Source of the DNA: Thauera humireducens
GTDB taxonomy: Bacteria > Pseudomonadota > Gammaproteobacteria > Burkholderiales > Rhodocyclaceae
NCBI RefSeq assembly: GCF_001051995.2
Contig: NZ_CP014646.1
Span: 1,178,001-1,242,000 of the forward strand
DNA length: 64,000 nucleotides
Direction: 5' to 3'
Part shown: piece by piece, positions 25,759-36,264 of the stretch
Numbering within the stretch: the first letter of the stretch is position 1
Layout of the letters: each line of letters starts with the position of its first letter
The notes under the pieces: generated by a model
Told to the model about the DNA's origin: nothing
Databases searched by the model: none
Seen by the model: the letters and a program-made list of their open reading frames with translations, nothing else
Translations under genes and position numbers: made by a program

Positions 25759-27573
25759 TCAGGCCGCGCTGCCCAGCCAGCCCCGACGCAGCTTCGATGC
25801 GACGGCACCCGCCTTGATCGCAGGCTTCAGGCTCACCTTGTCCGCCGGGGTCTCGGCCAGCACCACGCTGAAGCTCATCAGCTCGTCACGGCGGAACACA
25901 TGCAGCTTGACCGCGTCGCCCGGACGGCGGCGCAGCAGCATTTCGTCCAGGCTCTTGCTGCCCACCTTCAGGCCGTCCAGCGCCACCAGTACGTCACCGG
26001 CCGACAGTCCGGCCGCCTGTGCAGGTCCGCCGTCGAACACGTTGGCGAGCTTTGCCTCGCCATTGCCGGCGGCCAGCTTCACGCCCAGCCAGGGGGCCTT
26101 CGACGCCGGCTCGGCGTGGTACTCGATGCCGAAACCCTTCAGCAGCCTGGCCAGCGGCAGGTCGTCCGTGCCCTCCACCGTCTTCTGCAGCCAGCGCGCC
26201 AGCTTCGGTCCCAGGGTGTCGCCGCCCACCTCGCGCACCGCCTCGAAGAGGCCCGTCTCGGCCACGCCCTGCCCGGTCTGGCCGTGGCGCTGCCAGAGCA
26301 GGCGCATCACGTCGTCCAGGCTCTTCTTGCCGTCGCTGCCGGCGCGAAGTTGCAGGTCCAGCGCCAGCGCCACCAGCGCCCCCTTGGCGTAGTAGCTGAC
26401 GATGGCGTTGGGCGCGTTCTCGTCCTGGCGGTAGTACTTGGTCCAGGCGTCGAAGGACGACTCCGCCACGCTCTGCTTGCTGCGACCGTTGCCCTTCAGC
26501 ACGTTCGACACCGTCTTGCCGAGCAGGCCGAGGTAATCGTCGGGCGTGATCACGCCGCTGCGCACCAGCGCGAGATCGTCGTAGTAGGAGGTGAAGCCCT
26601 CGAAGGCCCACAGCAGGCGGGTGTAGTTCTCCTGCGTGAGGTCGTAGGGCGTGAAGGCCGCCGGCTTGATGCGCTTGACGTTCCAGGTGTGGAAGTACTC
26701 GTGGCTGCACAGGCCGAGGAAGGTCTTGTAGCCGTCGGGAAGACCTTCCATGCCCTTCCACGGCAGGTCGGCGCGGCTGCACAGCAGCGCGGTCGAGGCG
26801 CGATGCTCCAGCCCGCCGTAACCGTCGCCCACCACCATGGTCAGGAAGGCGTAGTAATCCATCGGCGGCGGCGCACCGAACAGCGCGATCTGCCACTCGC
26901 ACACGCGGCGCAGGTCCTCCGCCAGACGCCCGAGATCGCAATCGTGGCGGCCGGTCAGCACGATGTCGTGCGTCACCCCCGCCGCCTCGAAATGGCCGAG
27001 CGTGAACGTGCCCATTTCCACCGGATGGTCGATCAGCTCGTCGTAGTCCGCCGCGCGATACACGCCGAAGCCGTAGGCGCGCGCGCCGCCGCGGACCCCG
27101 CGCGCCAGCGGCAGCGCGGTCGCCACCTTCCAGTCACGGTAGCCGGCGCCCTCCGGTCGCTCGATGTCGACGAGGCAGGCGCGGTCGGTACGCCCCTCGA
27201 CGGCCAGGAAGACGCTGGTGCCATTGAAGAAACCATGGGTCTCGTCGAGATGCGCGGCGCGCACCGACAGATCCCAGGCATAGACCTCGTAATGCAGGCT
27301 CAGCGTGCCGCCGGCCCGCAGCGGCACGGCGCGCCAGCTGTGCTTGTCGAGCTTCTCCACGCGCCACGGCTGGCCATCGACCTCGGCCCGCAGGCTCACG
27401 ATGTTGCGCGCGAACTCGCGGATCATGTAGCTGCCCGGAATCCACGCCGGCAGGCGGAACACCTGGCCAGCCGGATCGGGATCGCGCACGGTGCAGCTGA
27501 CCTCGAACAGGTGGGCGCCGGGATGGGCGGGACGGATGCGATATTCGATGGGGGGCAGCGCGGCGGAAGGCAT
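25759..27573 (-). CDS. M61 family (glycyl aminopeptidase-type) metallopeptidase with PDZ domain
   Basis: This is 604 residues from the ATG at 27573. The N-terminal beta-rich domain (IEYRIRPAHPGAHLFEV, then FRLPAWIPGSYMIREFARN) is characteristic of M61 peptidases. The catalytic zinc motif is HEYFHTWNVKRIKP. A C-terminal PDZ-like domain follows around 500-580 (LGVKLAAGNGEAKLANVFDGG, then AGLSAGDVLVALDGLKV). No signal peptide is evident, so it is probably cytoplasmic. M61 enzymes remove N-terminal residues from peptides with a preference for Gly/Ala. Confidence 0.92.
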   Translation of the reverse strand: MPSAALPPIEYRIRPAHPGAHLFEVSCTVRDPDPAGQVFRLPAWIPGSYMIREFARNIVSLRAEVDGQPWRVEKLDKHSWRAVPLRAGGTLSLHYEVYAWDLSVRAAHLDETHGFFNGTSVFLAVEGRTDRACLVDIERPEGAGYRDWKVATALPLARGVRGGARAYGFGVYRAADYDELIDHPVEMGTFTLGHFEAAGVTHDIVLTGRHDCDLGRLAEDLRRVCEWQIALFGAPPPMDYYAFLTMVVGDGYGGLEHRASTALLCSRADLPWKGMEGLPDGYKTFLGLCSHEYFHTWNVKRIKPAAFTPYDLTQENYTRLLWAFEGFTSYYDDLALVRSGVITPDDYLGLLGKTVSNVLKGNGRSKQSVAESSFDAWTKYYRQDENAPNAIVSYYAKGALVALALDLQLRAGSDGKKSLDDVMRLLWQRHGQTGQGVAETGLFEAVREVGGDTLGPKLARWLQKTVEGTDDLPLARLLKGFGIEYHAEPASKAPWLGVKLAAGNGEAKLANVFDGGPAQAAGLSAGDVLVALDGLKVGSKSLDEMLLRRRPGDAVKLHVFRRDELMSFSVVLAETPADKVSLKPAIKAGAVASKLRRGWLGSAA

Positions 27574-27643
27574 CGGGCAGGAATCGGGCGAAAGGACGGG
27601 TTCAGGGCATTGCGGAAGCAGCAGATGGCGGCAGGGGCGCGAC

Positions 27644-27889
27644 TCAGGCACCGCCGCGGGGACGGGAGCGCAGCGTGTCCAGATACAGCGTCTCGACCTG
27701 CTCGCGCGCCCAGGGCGTGCGCCGCAGGAACTTGAGACTCGAGGCGATGCTGGGCTCGTGGTTGAAGCAGCGGATGTTGACCCGCCGTCCGAGTTCCGCC
27801 CAGCCGAAACGCTCCACCAGGGCGGTGAGCATCCGTTCGAGAGTCAGGCCATGCAGCGGGTTGTTGGTCTGGGCTTGAGGCTGGTTCAT
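27644..27889 (-). CDS. VF530 family (DUF2132) small protein
   Basis: This 81-residue protein carries the VF530 signature [18 protein letters not shown], then [31 protein letters not shown]. The family has a compact helical DNA-binding-like fold, and its role is not established. Its ATG overlaps the stop of the lipocalin gene, so the pair is cotranslated. Confidence 0.9.
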   Translation of the reverse strand: MNQPQAQTNNPLHGLTLERMLTALVERFGWAELGRRVNIRCFNHEPSIASSLKFLRRTPWAREQVETLYLDTLRSRPRGGA

Positions 27890-28488
27890 TGTGCCTTCCC
27901 GGCCGTCGGCACCTGGTCCTGGGGCGCAGCGGCCTGCAGCGTCCGTTCCAGACGCGCCGGATCGAACCCGCGCGTCTCCAGCCGGCCGAGCAGTCGCGCG
28001 TAGGCCTGCGCATCGACAACCGGCGTCCGCGACAGCACCCAAAGGTATTCACGGCTGGGTTCGCTCACCGCGACGAGCTGGTAGTCCGGATCGAGATCGA
28101 TCACCCAGTAGTCGCCCCACACCATCGGCAGGAAGGACAGCCAGGCGGGCGCGAAGCGGACCTCGAGCCGCGGCGAGTCGGCCGACTCGAGCTGGCGCGC
28201 CTGACCGATCGCCTCGGACAGGCTCCCGTCCTCTTCGCGGCAACGGTTGATGACCTGGATCTGTCCGGTCGGCTGCAGGCTGTAGTCGGCGCGGGTGTCG
28301 CCGACGCACTTCTTCTGGAACCGGTTGGGATACTTGGCGATTTCGTACCACGTGCCCATGTAGCGCTGCACGTCCAGCGCGGCAATCGGCTGCAGCGGCT
28401 CGACCGCAGCCGCCCCTTCAGCGGCCGCCAGTCCCGGCTGCAGGCCGAGCGCGAACGCAAGCATTGCGAATGTCGTCTTGATCTTCAT
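27886..28488 (-). CDS. blc: Bacterial lipocalin
   Basis: This 200-residue protein has a signal peptide ([22 protein letters not shown] in outline) and the lipocalin signature [19 protein letters not shown]. Later conserved parts are [41 protein letters not shown]. It is a periplasmic or envelope beta-barrel that binds lipids such as lysophospholipids. No lipobox cysteine is seen near the signal cleavage site, so it is probably not the lipoprotein form. Downstream it overlaps the VF530 gene. Confidence 0.92.
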   Translation of the reverse strand: MKIKTTFAMLAFALGLQPGLAAAEGAAAVEPLQPIAALDVQRYMGTWYEIAKYPNRFQKKCVGDTRADYSLQPTGQIQVINRCREEDGSLSEAIGQARQLESADSPRLEVRFAPAWLSFLPMVWGDYWVIDLDPDYQLVAVSEPSREYLWVLSRTPVVDAQAYARLLGRLETRGFDPARLERTLQAAAPQDQVPTAGKAQ

Positions 28489-28535
28489 GGCGTCTCCGAC
28501 TGGTTTGCTTCGCCCGCGTTCCCTGCGGCCAAGGC

Positions 28536-29630
28536 TCAGGCCCGGCGCTTCAGCAGCAGCCCGCTTTCCAGATGGTGCGTGTAAGGGAACTGGTCGAACA
28601 CCGCTGCGGCGGCGATCTCGTGCGTGTCCTGCAGCGCAGCGACGTTGTCGCGCAGCGTGACCGGATTGCAGGAGATGTAGAGGATGCGGTCGAACCCGCG
28701 TGCCAGTTCCACGGTGGCCGCATCCAGCCCGCTGCGGGGCGGATCGACGAACAGCGTGGAGAAGCGGTAGCTGTCGAGCGCGACGTCCTTCATGCGGCGG
28801 TACTCGCGGCCACCGGCGAGCGCGTCGCTGATCTCGTCGCTCGACATGCGCACCATGGTGACGTTGCCCACGCCGTTGGCGTCGAGGTTGTAGTGCGCCG
28901 CACGCACCGAGGACTTGCTGACCTCGGTCGCGAGCACCTTGTCGAAGGCCGGCGCCAGCGCGATGGTGAAGTTGCCGTTGCCGCAATACAGCTCCAGCAG
29001 GTCGCCACCCGCGTCTGCCACCTGGCGGCAGGCCCAGCCCAGCATCTGGCGATTCACGCTCACGTTGGGCTGCGTGAAGCTGCCCTCGATCTGCTGGTAG
29101 CGCAGCGTGCGGCCATCCAGTTCGAAGGATTCGAGCAGCCAGTCGCGCCCCAGCACGATCTTCTGCTTGCGGCTGCGGCCGATCAGCTGCACGCCGAAGC
29201 GGTCCGCCAGCGCCTGCGCGGCTTCCACCCAGTCGTCGCCGAGCGGGCGGTGATAGATGAGGCACACCATCAGCTCGCCGCTGTGCGTGGACAGGAACTC
29301 GACCTGGAACAGCTTGCGCTTGAGCACCTCGCTTTCCTGCAGGGCGTCGCGCAGGCGCGGCATCAAGTCGCAGATCGGCTTCGCCGCGGCGGGGAAATCG
29401 TCGATCAGCACGACCTTCTTGCTGTCCTCGCCGCTCTCGAACATCGCGTAGTCGATGCGTCCGCCGTGATGCCACAGCCGGAACTCGGCGCGCATCCGGT
29501 AATGCAGCGGCGCCGAGCGGAAAACCTCGGGCTCGGGCAGTCCCAGCCCGGCGAAGTCACGCCGGAAATTCGCGAGCTTGTCGGCCAGCTGGGATTCGTA
29601 CTGGGCGGGGTCGATGCGGTCGAGGGACAT
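28536..29630 (-). CDS. trmA: tRNA (uracil-5-)-methyltransferase TrmA
   Basis: This 364-residue enzyme makes ribothymidine 54 in tRNA. Visible motifs are the TrmA N-terminus (YESQLADKLANFRRDF), the SAM-binding LLELYCGNGNFTIALA, the DPPRSGLD strand and the catalytic cysteine in ISCNPVTLRDN. The ATG at 29630 matches the usual start; the longer frame upstream is not supported. Confidence 0.96.
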   Translation of the reverse strand: MSLDRIDPAQYESQLADKLANFRRDFAGLGLPEPEVFRSAPLHYRMRAEFRLWHHGGRIDYAMFESGEDSKKVVLIDDFPAAAKPICDLMPRLRDALQESEVLKRKLFQVEFLSTHSGELMVCLIYHRPLGDDWVEAAQALADRFGVQLIGRSRKQKIVLGRDWLLESFELDGRTLRYQQIEGSFTQPNVSVNRQMLGWACRQVADAGGDLLELYCGNGNFTIALAPAFDKVLATEVSKSSVRAAHYNLDANGVGNVTMVRMSSDEISDALAGGREYRRMKDVALDSYRFSTLFVDPPRSGLDAATVELARGFDRILYISCNPVTLRDNVAALQDTHEIAAAAVFDQFPYTHHLESGLLLKRRA

Positions 29631-29745
29631 GGTGGCGGCTGCGGCGGCGGGGCAAAACGGAGGGGGCGGAGTATAACCCGGGCTGGATCGCGTCCCGGAC
29701 GCGGCTATGATTCGAGGGCACCCGCTTTCAAAGAAGGAGCGCAGC

Positions 29746-29982
29746 ATGGAAAAGAGCACGCACAGCATGAAGGATCTTTTCGCTCAGCTCGGCCTGCCCA
29801 ATGGCGACGAGGACATTGCCGCCTTCATCAAGGCGCATTCGCCGCTGCCCGAGTTCATCAAGCTGCCCGACGCCCCGTGCTGGACCACCGCGCAAGGCGC
29901 CTTCCTGCGTGAGGAACTGGCCGAGGACGCAGACTGGGCTGAGGTGGTGGATCAGCTCAACGCGGCACTGCGAGGCCGCTGA
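29746..29982 (+). CDS. DUF2789 family protein
   Basis: This 78-residue protein fits the DUF2789 pattern: MKDLFAQLGLPNGDEDIAAFI, then LPDAPCWTTAQGAFLREEL and DADWAEVVDQLNAALRG. An AAGGAG lies 9 nt before the ATG. The function is unknown. It lies between trmA and the tor operon and seems to be a single-gene unit. Confidence 0.85.
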   Translation: MEKSTHSMKDLFAQLGLPNGDEDIAAFIKAHSPLPEFIKLPDAPCWTTAQGAFLREELAEDADWAEVVDQLNAALRGR

Positions 29983-30070
29983 AAGCCTTCCGTCGCTCCC
30001 TTCCGCTTCCCAGACTCGGCCGCCTGCCTGTGTCGGACAGGCGGCAAATTCATCTTGCCGGCCCACCCGC

Positions 30071-30137
30071 GGCGCCTGCGTTAACCGCATTAACACAGGC
30101 GCCGCAGCCGTTCACAAATCTCCCACCCGCGTTAACA
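30071..30137. promoter_or_regulatory. Tandem GCRTTAACM repeats and hairpin upstream of the tor operon
   Basis: Two 9-bp repeats lie head to tail (GCGTTAACC 30078-30086, GCATTAACA 30087-30095), with a third copy (GCGTTAACA 30129-30137) further down. The first two are inside the loop of an 8-bp inverted repeat (GGCGCCTG 30071-30078 / CAGGCGCC 30096-30103). Spacing and position about 130-190 bp before torE suggest regulator-binding sites. Confidence 0.45.
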
Positions 30138-30263
30138 CCACATGACTATGATTAGAACGTGGTTTTTCCACCGGGCTGTCCCGGCCTGTAACGCAGGCCC
30201 CGCGCGCATCGGCATGACGCAGCGGTTCTTGTTCGGTGAAAACGTGAACACGGAGATCGAGAC

Positions 30264-30449
30264 GTGAACAATCAACCCAGCGGGCGTGCCGCCCCGTCCG
30301 GTGCAGAGGCCTCCGGGCGCAAGAACGAGTGGCCGAGGTTCCTGCTGCTCGCCTTCGTTGGACTGCCCATCACGATGACCCTGGCAATTGCAGCCTACGG
30401 CTTCGTGGTGTGGTTCCTGCAGATCCTTTTCTTCGGCCCACCGTCCTGA
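30264..30449 (+). CDS. torE: TorE/NapE family small membrane protein
   Basis: This 61-residue protein starts at GTG with CGGAG 8 nt upstream. A polar N-terminus is followed by one long hydrophobic helix (FLLLAFVGLPITMTLAIAAYGFVVWFLQILFF) and a short GPPS tail. This is the NapE/TorE layout. The protein accompanies membrane pentaheme cytochromes in TMAO or nitrate reductase systems, with an unclear role. It is the first gene of the tor operon. Confidence 0.85.
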   Translation: MNNQPSGRAAPSGAEASGRKNEWPRFLLLAFVGLPITMTLAIAAYGFVVWFLQILFFGPPS

Positions 30450-30522
30450 TCTGCCCAATCGGGACTCAGGGGCATGCGCTGCCGCGCCCCCCAGGCATCG
30501 GACAACACGCAGGAGCAACATC

Positions 30523-31746
30523 ATGAGAAACCTACTTCGGTCCCTGAGGGACCTCTTCCTCAAGCCATCGGTCAGGATTGGCCTCGGCGTGCTGGTCACC
30601 GGCGGCTTCATCGCCGGCGTGCTCGCGTGGCAGGGTTTCAACACCGCCATGGAAGCCACCAACAAGGAGGAGTTCTGCATCAGCTGCCACACGATGCACG
30701 ACAACCTCCTTCCCGAGCTGCAGAAGACGGTGCACTGGAACAACCGCACCGGCGTGCGTGCGCGCTGCCCGGATTGCCACGTGCCGCACAACTTCACTGA
30801 CAAAGTCGCCCGCAAGATGCAGGCCAGCCGCGAAGTCTGGGGCCATCTGGTCGGCACCATCGGCACCCGCGAGAAGTTCAAGGAGCACCGCATCGTGCTG
30901 GCGCAGCGCGAATGGGCCCGCTTCTCGGCCAACGGCTCGAAGGAATGCCGCGCCTGCCATGACTACAAGGACATGGACTTCGACAAGATGCGTCCCGCCT
31001 CCCAGGTCGCGATGCGCAAGGCCGCCGAGCGCAACCAGAGCTGTGTCGACTGCCACAAGGGCATCGCCCACCAGCTGCCCGAGATGAAGGGCGCGCGCAA
31101 CCCGGCCTTCGACACCTTGGTGTCGTCCGCCGCCGGCCAGAGCGTCGATACCGGCAAGGACTACTTCCTGGTCGTGCCGCAGGACCTGTACGCCGATGAA
31201 GGCATGACCAAGCGCATCGGCTCGATCGAGGTCGCCACCCAGGTCAAGGTGCTCGAGACCAAGGGCGACGCGCAGCGGGTCGAACTGGCGCTGTGGCGCA
31301 AGAACAAGGGCTACGCCCGGGTCTGGTACAGCCACTTCGGGCTCAACATTACCAGCGCCATCCTCGACAAGGACGTCGCGCAGGACGAGGGCTTCGTGAA
31401 GGTGCTCGACACCAAGGAAGATCCGATGACCGGCCTCGAATGGCAGCAGGTCACCGCCACCGCCTGGATGCGCAAGGGCAGCGTGCTCGACAGCGTCGAA
31501 CCGGTGTGGTCCATCGCTCGCGCCAGCTACAGCAGCAGCTGCAGCGTGTGCCACCGCCAGCCGGACGAAGCGCACTTCGACGCCAACACCTGGCCGGGCC
31601 TCTTCGGCGGCATGGTCGGCTTCACCAGCATGGATGACGACACCGCCCGCGTGGTGCTCAAGTACCTCCAGACCCATTCGTCCGATTTCAGCAAGTCGCA
31701 CGGCGCCGGTTCGCCCGATTCCGCCCTGCAGACCGCGCGTCCCTGA
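30523..31746 (+). CDS. torC: Pentaheme c-type cytochrome TorC
   Basis: This 407-residue protein has an N-terminal membrane anchor ([18 protein letters not shown]). Four CxxCH heme sites lie in the NapC/NirT-like domain (CISCH, CPDCH, CRACH, CVDCH). A fifth is in the C-terminal domain (CSVCH), exactly the TorC number and spacing. It takes electrons from quinol and passes them to periplasmic TorA. The C-terminal domain of TorC also takes part in signalling in E. coli. AGGAG precedes the ATG. Confidence 0.95.
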   Translation: MRNLLRSLRDLFLKPSVRIGLGVLVTGGFIAGVLAWQGFNTAMEATNKEEFCISCHTMHDNLLPELQKTVHWNNRTGVRARCPDCHVPHNFTDKVARKMQASREVWGHLVGTIGTREKFKEHRIVLAQREWARFSANGSKECRACHDYKDMDFDKMRPASQVAMRKAAERNQSCVDCHKGIAHQLPEMKGARNPAFDTLVSSAAGQSVDTGKDYFLVVPQDLYADEGMTKRIGSIEVATQVKVLETKGDAQRVELALWRKNKGYARVWYSHFGLNITSAILDKDVAQDEGFVKVLDTKEDPMTGLEWQQVTATAWMRKGSVLDSVEPVWSIARASYSSSCSVCHRQPDEAHFDANTWPGLFGGMVGFTSMDDDTARVVLKYLQTHSSDFSKSHGAGSPDSALQTARP

Positions 31747-31762
31747 TCAGGAGTTGAACACC

Positions 31763-34282
31763 ATGAACTATTCTCGGCGAGGTTTCCTCAAGGCCATGGC
31801 GGCCATGTCGGGCAGCGCGCTGGTCGCGCCCGGCCTGCTCACCGCCGCCCCGGCCTTCGCGGCTGGCGAGGCCACCGCAGTCAGCGACGACATCACCACC
31901 TGGAAGATCAGCGGCTCGCACTTCGGCGCCATCCGCGCCAAGGTGGTCGGCGACCGCGTGGTCGATATCCGCCCCTTCGAGCACGACAAGCACCCGACGG
32001 AGATGATCAAGGGCCTGCTCGGCCTGATCTACAGCCCGTCCCGCGTGCGCTACCCGATGGTGCGCCTGGACTGGTACCGCAAGCGCCACCTCAGCGACAC
32101 CAGCCAGCGCGGCGACAACCGCTTCGTGCGGGTGAGCTGGGACGAGGCGCTCGACCTGTTCTACGAAGAACTCGAGCGCATCCAGAAGGACTACGGCCCG
32201 TGGGCCCTGCACACGGCCGGCGTGGGCTGGCGCTCGGTCGGCCAGGTGCATAGCTGCGGCAACCACATGGTGCGCGGCATCGGCATGCACGGCCGCAGCG
32301 TCGGCACCATCGGCGACTACTCGACCGGCGCCGGGCAGATGATCCTGCCCTACGTGCTCGGCTCGACCGAGGTGTATTCGCAGGGCACCTCCTGGGACGT
32401 GATCCTGCAGGAGAGCAAGCTCGTCGTGTTCTGGGCCAACGACCCGATCAAGAACCTGCAGGTGGGCTGGAACACCGAGACCCACGAGTCCTACGCCTAC
32501 CTCGAACAGCTCAAGGCCAAGGTCGCCGACAAGTCGATCCAGGTGATCTGCATCGATCCGGTCAAGAGCAAGACGCTCAACTACCTCGGCGCCGCCGAGC
32601 ACCAGTACATCAACCCGATGACCGACGTGCCGCTGATGCTCGCCATCGCGCACACGCTGGTCAAGGAAGGCCTGCACGACCAGAAGTTCCTCGACACCTA
32701 CACCCTCGGTTTCGACAAGTTCCTGCCCTACCTCGAAGGCAAGACCGAGGACCAGGCCGAGAAGACGCCTGAGTGGGCGGAGAAGATCTGCGGCGTGCCC
32801 GCCGATCGCATCCGCGAGCTCGCACGCCTGATGGCCAAGCATCGCACCCAGCTCATCTTCGGCTGGGCGGTGCAGCGCCAGCAGCACGGCGAGCAGCCCT
32901 ACTGGATGGGCGCAGTGCTGGCGGCGATGCTCGGCCAGATCGGCCTGCCCGGCGGCGGCATCAGCTACGCACACCACTACAGCTCGGTGGGCGTGTCCTC
33001 GTCGGGCGCGGCCATGCCCGGCGCCTTCCCGCTCAACCTCGATCCGGGCCGCAAGCCCAAGCACGACAACACCGACTACAAAGGCTACAGCGCGGTGGTG
33101 CCCATCGCGCGCGTGATCGACGCCCTGCTCGAGCCGGGCAAGGAGATCGACTTCAACGGCGGCAAGGTCAAGCTGCCGCCCTACAAGATGGCGATCTTCA
33201 GCGGCTGCAACCAGTGGCACCGCCAGCCCCAGCGCAACCGCATGAAGGAAGCCTGGCGCAAGCTCGAAACCGTGGTCGCCATCGACTACAACTGGACCGC
33301 GACCTGCCGCTTCGCCGACATCGTGCTGCCGGCGTGCACGCCCTTCGAGCGCAACGACCTCGACGGCTACGGCTCGTACAGCAACCGGGGCATCATCGCG
33401 ATGCAGAAGCTGGTCGATCCGCTGTTCCACTCGCGCACCGACTTCGAGATCTTCCGCGGCCTCACCCGGCGCTTCAACCGCGACGCCGAATACACCCGCG
33501 GCATGGACGAAATGCAGTGGGTGGAGAAGATCTACGAGGACTGCCGCAAGGAAAACGGCCTCAAGGACATCGCTATGCCGCCCTTCGCCGAGTTCTGGAA
33601 GCAGGGTTACGTGCTCTTCCCCGAAGGCAAGCCCTGGGTGCGCCATGCCGACTTCCGTGACGACGCCGAGGTCAATGCGCTCGGCACGCCCTCGGGCTTC
33701 ATCGAGATCTTCAGCCGCAAGATCGACCGCTACGGCTACGCCGACTGCAAGGGCCACCCGGTGTGGATGGAAAAGACCGAGCGCTCGCACGGCGGCCCCG
33801 GCTCCGACCGCTTCCCGCTGTGGCTGCAGTCGGTGCACCCGGACAAGCGCCTGCACTCGCAGCTGTGCGAATCCGAGCCGCTGCGCGGGACCTACACCAT
33901 CGCCGGCCGCGAGCCGGTGTTCATCGGCCCCGAGGACGCCGCCGCGCGCGGCATCAAGCACGGCGACCTGGTGCGGGTGTTCAACGACCGCGGCCAGTTG
34001 CTGGCCGGCGCCCACGTGTCGGACAACTTCCCGCGCGGCGTGGTGCGCATCCAGGAAGGCGCCTGGTACGGACCGACCGGACCGGAAATCGGCGCGCTCG
34101 ACACCTACGGCGACCCCAACACACTGACCCTCGACATCGGCACCTCCAGCCTGGCGCAAGCCACCAGCGCCAACACCTGCCTGGTGCAGATCGAGAAGTT
34201 CGTCGGCACGCCGCCGAAGGTCACCTCGTTTGGCGGACCGATCGAGGTCGATCCTGAAGGCAGGGAGGTCAAGCCCGCATGA
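31763..34282 (+). CDS. torA: Trimethylamine-N-oxide reductase, molybdopterin catalytic subunit
   Basis: This 839-residue protein carries a Tat signal ([14 protein letters not shown]) followed by the DMSO/TMAO reductase fold that binds bis-MGD. The molybdenum-ligand serine lies in [13 protein letters not shown], and pterin-contact segments [13 protein letters not shown] and [14 protein letters not shown] are present. There is no N-terminal iron-sulfur motif, as expected for TorA. It reduces TMAO to trimethylamine as terminal electron acceptor. The ATG at 31763 has AGGAG about 9 nt upstream. It overlaps torD by ATGA. Confidence 0.95.
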   Translation: MNYSRRGFLKAMAAMSGSALVAPGLLTAAPAFAAGEATAVSDDITTWKISGSHFGAIRAKVVGDRVVDIRPFEHDKHPTEMIKGLLGLIYSPSRVRYPMVRLDWYRKRHLSDTSQRGDNRFVRVSWDEALDLFYEELERIQKDYGPWALHTAGVGWRSVGQVHSCGNHMVRGIGMHGRSVGTIGDYSTGAGQMILPYVLGSTEVYSQGTSWDVILQESKLVVFWANDPIKNLQVGWNTETHESYAYLEQLKAKVADKSIQVICIDPVKSKTLNYLGAAEHQYINPMTDVPLMLAIAHTLVKEGLHDQKFLDTYTLGFDKFLPYLEGKTEDQAEKTPEWAEKICGVPADRIRELARLMAKHRTQLIFGWAVQRQQHGEQPYWMGAVLAAMLGQIGLPGGGISYAHHYSSVGVSSSGAAMPGAFPLNLDPGRKPKHDNTDYKGYSAVVPIARVIDALLEPGKEIDFNGGKVKLPPYKMAIFSGCNQWHRQPQRNRMKEAWRKLETVVAIDYNWTATCRFADIVLPACTPFERNDLDGYGSYSNRGIIAMQKLVDPLFHSRTDFEIFRGLTRRFNRDAEYTRGMDEMQWVEKIYEDCRKENGLKDIAMPPFAEFWKQGYVLFPEGKPWVRHADFRDDAEVNALGTPSGFIEIFSRKIDRYGYADCKGHPVWMEKTERSHGGPGSDRFPLWLQSVHPDKRLHSQLCESEPLRGTYTIAGREPVFIGPEDAAARGIKHGDLVRVFNDRGQLLAGAHVSDNFPRGVVRIQEGAWYGPTGPEIGALDTYGDPNTLTLDIGTSSLAQATSANTCLVQIEKFVGTPPKVTSFGGPIEVDPEGREVKPA

Positions 34283-34977
34283 ATGCCCCCGAGCAGACCA
34301 CCCTCGATCGTACCGAGTGGCAACTCGCCAGCGCACAGCGCGGCCGGCTATACGGCTGGTTCTCCGCGCTGTACGCGCTGGAGGTGTCCGACGAGATGTT
34401 CCAGACCCACTTCGCGAACGGGCGCTTCGCCCCGTTCGCGGGCCTGGGCGAGCTCGGCCTGACGGCCGAGCTGACCCGCCTCGACACCGCCATCGCCTCG
34501 CTGCGCGCGCTTCCCCTGCCACGGCTCGAGCTGGCTGCCGATTACGCCCAGCTCTTCCTGCTCGACGCCAAGACCGGCGCCCTGCCCTATGCCTCGGCGT
34601 ATGAGAGCGAGGACGCCGCCGCCCCGCTGTATGGCGCAGCCGAAGCGCGCATGCGCGAATTCCTTGTCGCCCACAAGCTCGCGATCGAACCCGGTTTTCG
34701 CGAACCCGCCGACCACCTCGCCGTGCCGCTCGCCTTCATGGCCGATCTCGCCGAACGCGACGCCACCCGTGGCGACATCGCCCGTGCCGCGCAGGACCAG
34801 GTCGACTTCCTACGCAGCGCGCTGCTGGGCTGGCTGCCCCGCTTCGCCGAACGCTGCCGCCAGGCACGGCCGCAGTTCGATTTCTACCCGGCCCTGGCGA
34901 TGTTGCTGCTCGGCTTCGTGCGCGCGGATGCGCTTTTCCTCGACGACGTCGCCGGCAGCGTTCGGCCTGCGGCCTGA
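34279..34977 (+). CDS. torD: TorA-specific chaperone TorD
   Basis: This 232-residue, all-helical protein belongs to the TorD/DmsD family. It contains the [26 protein letters not shown] motif, corresponding to the family's YxxLF and P-x-S-x-Y elements, and the late [16 protein letters not shown] motif. It binds the Tat leader of apo-TorA and promotes molybdenum cofactor insertion before export. Its start overlaps the torA stop. Confidence 0.94.
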   Translation: MNAPEQTTLDRTEWQLASAQRGRLYGWFSALYALEVSDEMFQTHFANGRFAPFAGLGELGLTAELTRLDTAIASLRALPLPRLELAADYAQLFLLDAKTGALPYASAYESEDAAAPLYGAAEARMREFLVAHKLAIEPGFREPADHLAVPLAFMADLAERDATRGDIARAAQDQVDFLRSALLGWLPRFAERCRQARPQFDFYPALAMLLLGFVRADALFLDDVAGSVRPAA

Positions 34978-35052
34978 TCCGGCTGCGGGCCCGCTCCGGA
35001 CGCCCCGGAACGGGTAATATGCGACGATTTCGCACTGCGGGCGGGAAAGCAC

Positions 35053-36213
35053 ATGGAAGCATTCGTCTGGGACCAGAACTTCGTCACCGGGCTTACACAG
35101 GTCGATGAGCAGCACCAGGAACTGGTGAACCTGTTCAACGCGCTCAACGACTCGCTGTTCTCGACCGACGTTCGCCGCGAAGCCCTGCTCGAAGAAACCT
35201 ACCGCAAGGTTATCGACTACACCCAGCACCACTTCCGCGACGAAGAACAGGTGATGCGCGACACCGGCATCGACGCGCGGCATCTCGAAGCGCATCAGGC
35301 ATTGCACGCCCAGTTCGTCGAGCAGCTTGGCGCCATATGGAGCCAGCGCGCCACACTGGTCGAGCACCCGGAGACCATCGTCGGCTTTCTCACCTCCTGG
35401 CTCGGGCTGCACATTCTGGGCGTCGACCAGTCGATGGCGCGCCAGATCGCCCTCATCCGCGCCGGTGTCTCGCCCGCGGTCGCCTTCGATCAGGAAACGG
35501 CCGCGCACGATCGCGCCACCCGGGCGCTGATCCAGTTGGTCGGAAAGCTCTATCAGGTCCTCACCCTGCAGAACACCGAACTCGCCAAGGCCAACGCACG
35601 TCTGGAAGAACGGGTGCAACAGCGCACCGCCGAGCTCGCCCAGTCCAACGCGGAGCTTCGCGAAGCCAACGAACGCCTCGAGCTCTTTTCCCAGACCGAC
35701 GGGCTGCTGCAGATCGCCAACCGCGGCTACTTCGACAAGCGCCTCGTGGAGGCCTGCAGCGATGCCTTCCGCTCCCGCTCGCCGCTGGGCCTGCTGATGA
35801 TCGACGTCGACTTCTTCAAGCGCTACAACGACCACTATGGCCACCAGGCGGGCGACGCCTGCCTCAAGCTCATCGCCGCGACCGTCAGCGGCGCCATGCT
35901 GCGCGGCACCGACCTGCTTGCACGCTACGGCGGCGAGGAACTGGTCGTGATCCTTCCAGACACCGACTGGCAAGGCACGCAGCAGGTCGCCGAGCGCGTC
36001 CTCGATGCCGTGACTGCGCTCGCACTGCCGCACGCGCACTCCGACGTCGCCGGACACGTCACCGTCAGCATCGGCGGCACCAGTCGCATTCCGTCCTATG
36101 GCACCGCGGGCGAAGCCCTGTTGACGGAGGCCGACGCCGCCCTCTACCGGGCGAAGGAAGCGGGCCGCAACAGGGTGGTAATGGCCGCCGCGGAGGCAGC
36201 CGGCGCAGCATAG
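35053..36213 (+). CDS. Hemerythrin-GGDEF diguanylate cyclase
   Basis: This 386-residue protein joins an N-terminal bacteriohemerythrin domain to a GGDEF domain. The hemerythrin part (residues 1-135; WDQNFVTGLTQVDEQHQELV, HHFRDEEQVM, HLEAHQALHAQF and LGLHILGVD) holds the iron-binding His/Glu ligands. A coiled coil lies at about 175-215. The cyclase domain has the active-site variant GGEEL at 293-297 and the metal-binding DVDFFKRYNDHYGHQAGD. It should make c-di-GMP in response to oxygen or redox state at the di-iron centre, which fits its place directly after an anaerobic respiration operon. Confidence 0.93.
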   Translation: MEAFVWDQNFVTGLTQVDEQHQELVNLFNALNDSLFSTDVRREALLEETYRKVIDYTQHHFRDEEQVMRDTGIDARHLEAHQALHAQFVEQLGAIWSQRATLVEHPETIVGFLTSWLGLHILGVDQSMARQIALIRAGVSPAVAFDQETAAHDRATRALIQLVGKLYQVLTLQNTELAKANARLEERVQQRTAELAQSNAELREANERLELFSQTDGLLQIANRGYFDKRLVEACSDAFRSRSPLGLLMIDVDFFKRYNDHYGHQAGDACLKLIAATVSGAMLRGTDLLARYGGEELVVILPDTDWQGTQQVAERVLDAVTALALPHAHSDVAGHVTVSIGGTSRIPSYGTAGEALLTEADAALYRAKEAGRNRVVMAAAEAAGAA

Positions 36214-36264
36214 CGCAAGCCATCATCGCGACGGGCCGGCTACAATCCTCCGGCGCAATCCCAT

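Noticed and set aside
31688..34522. Very long open frame (944 codons) on the minus strand opposite torA
   Set aside because: It is the antisense shadow of torA; high GC third positions remove stops. The plus strand has TorA motifs, signal and overlaps.
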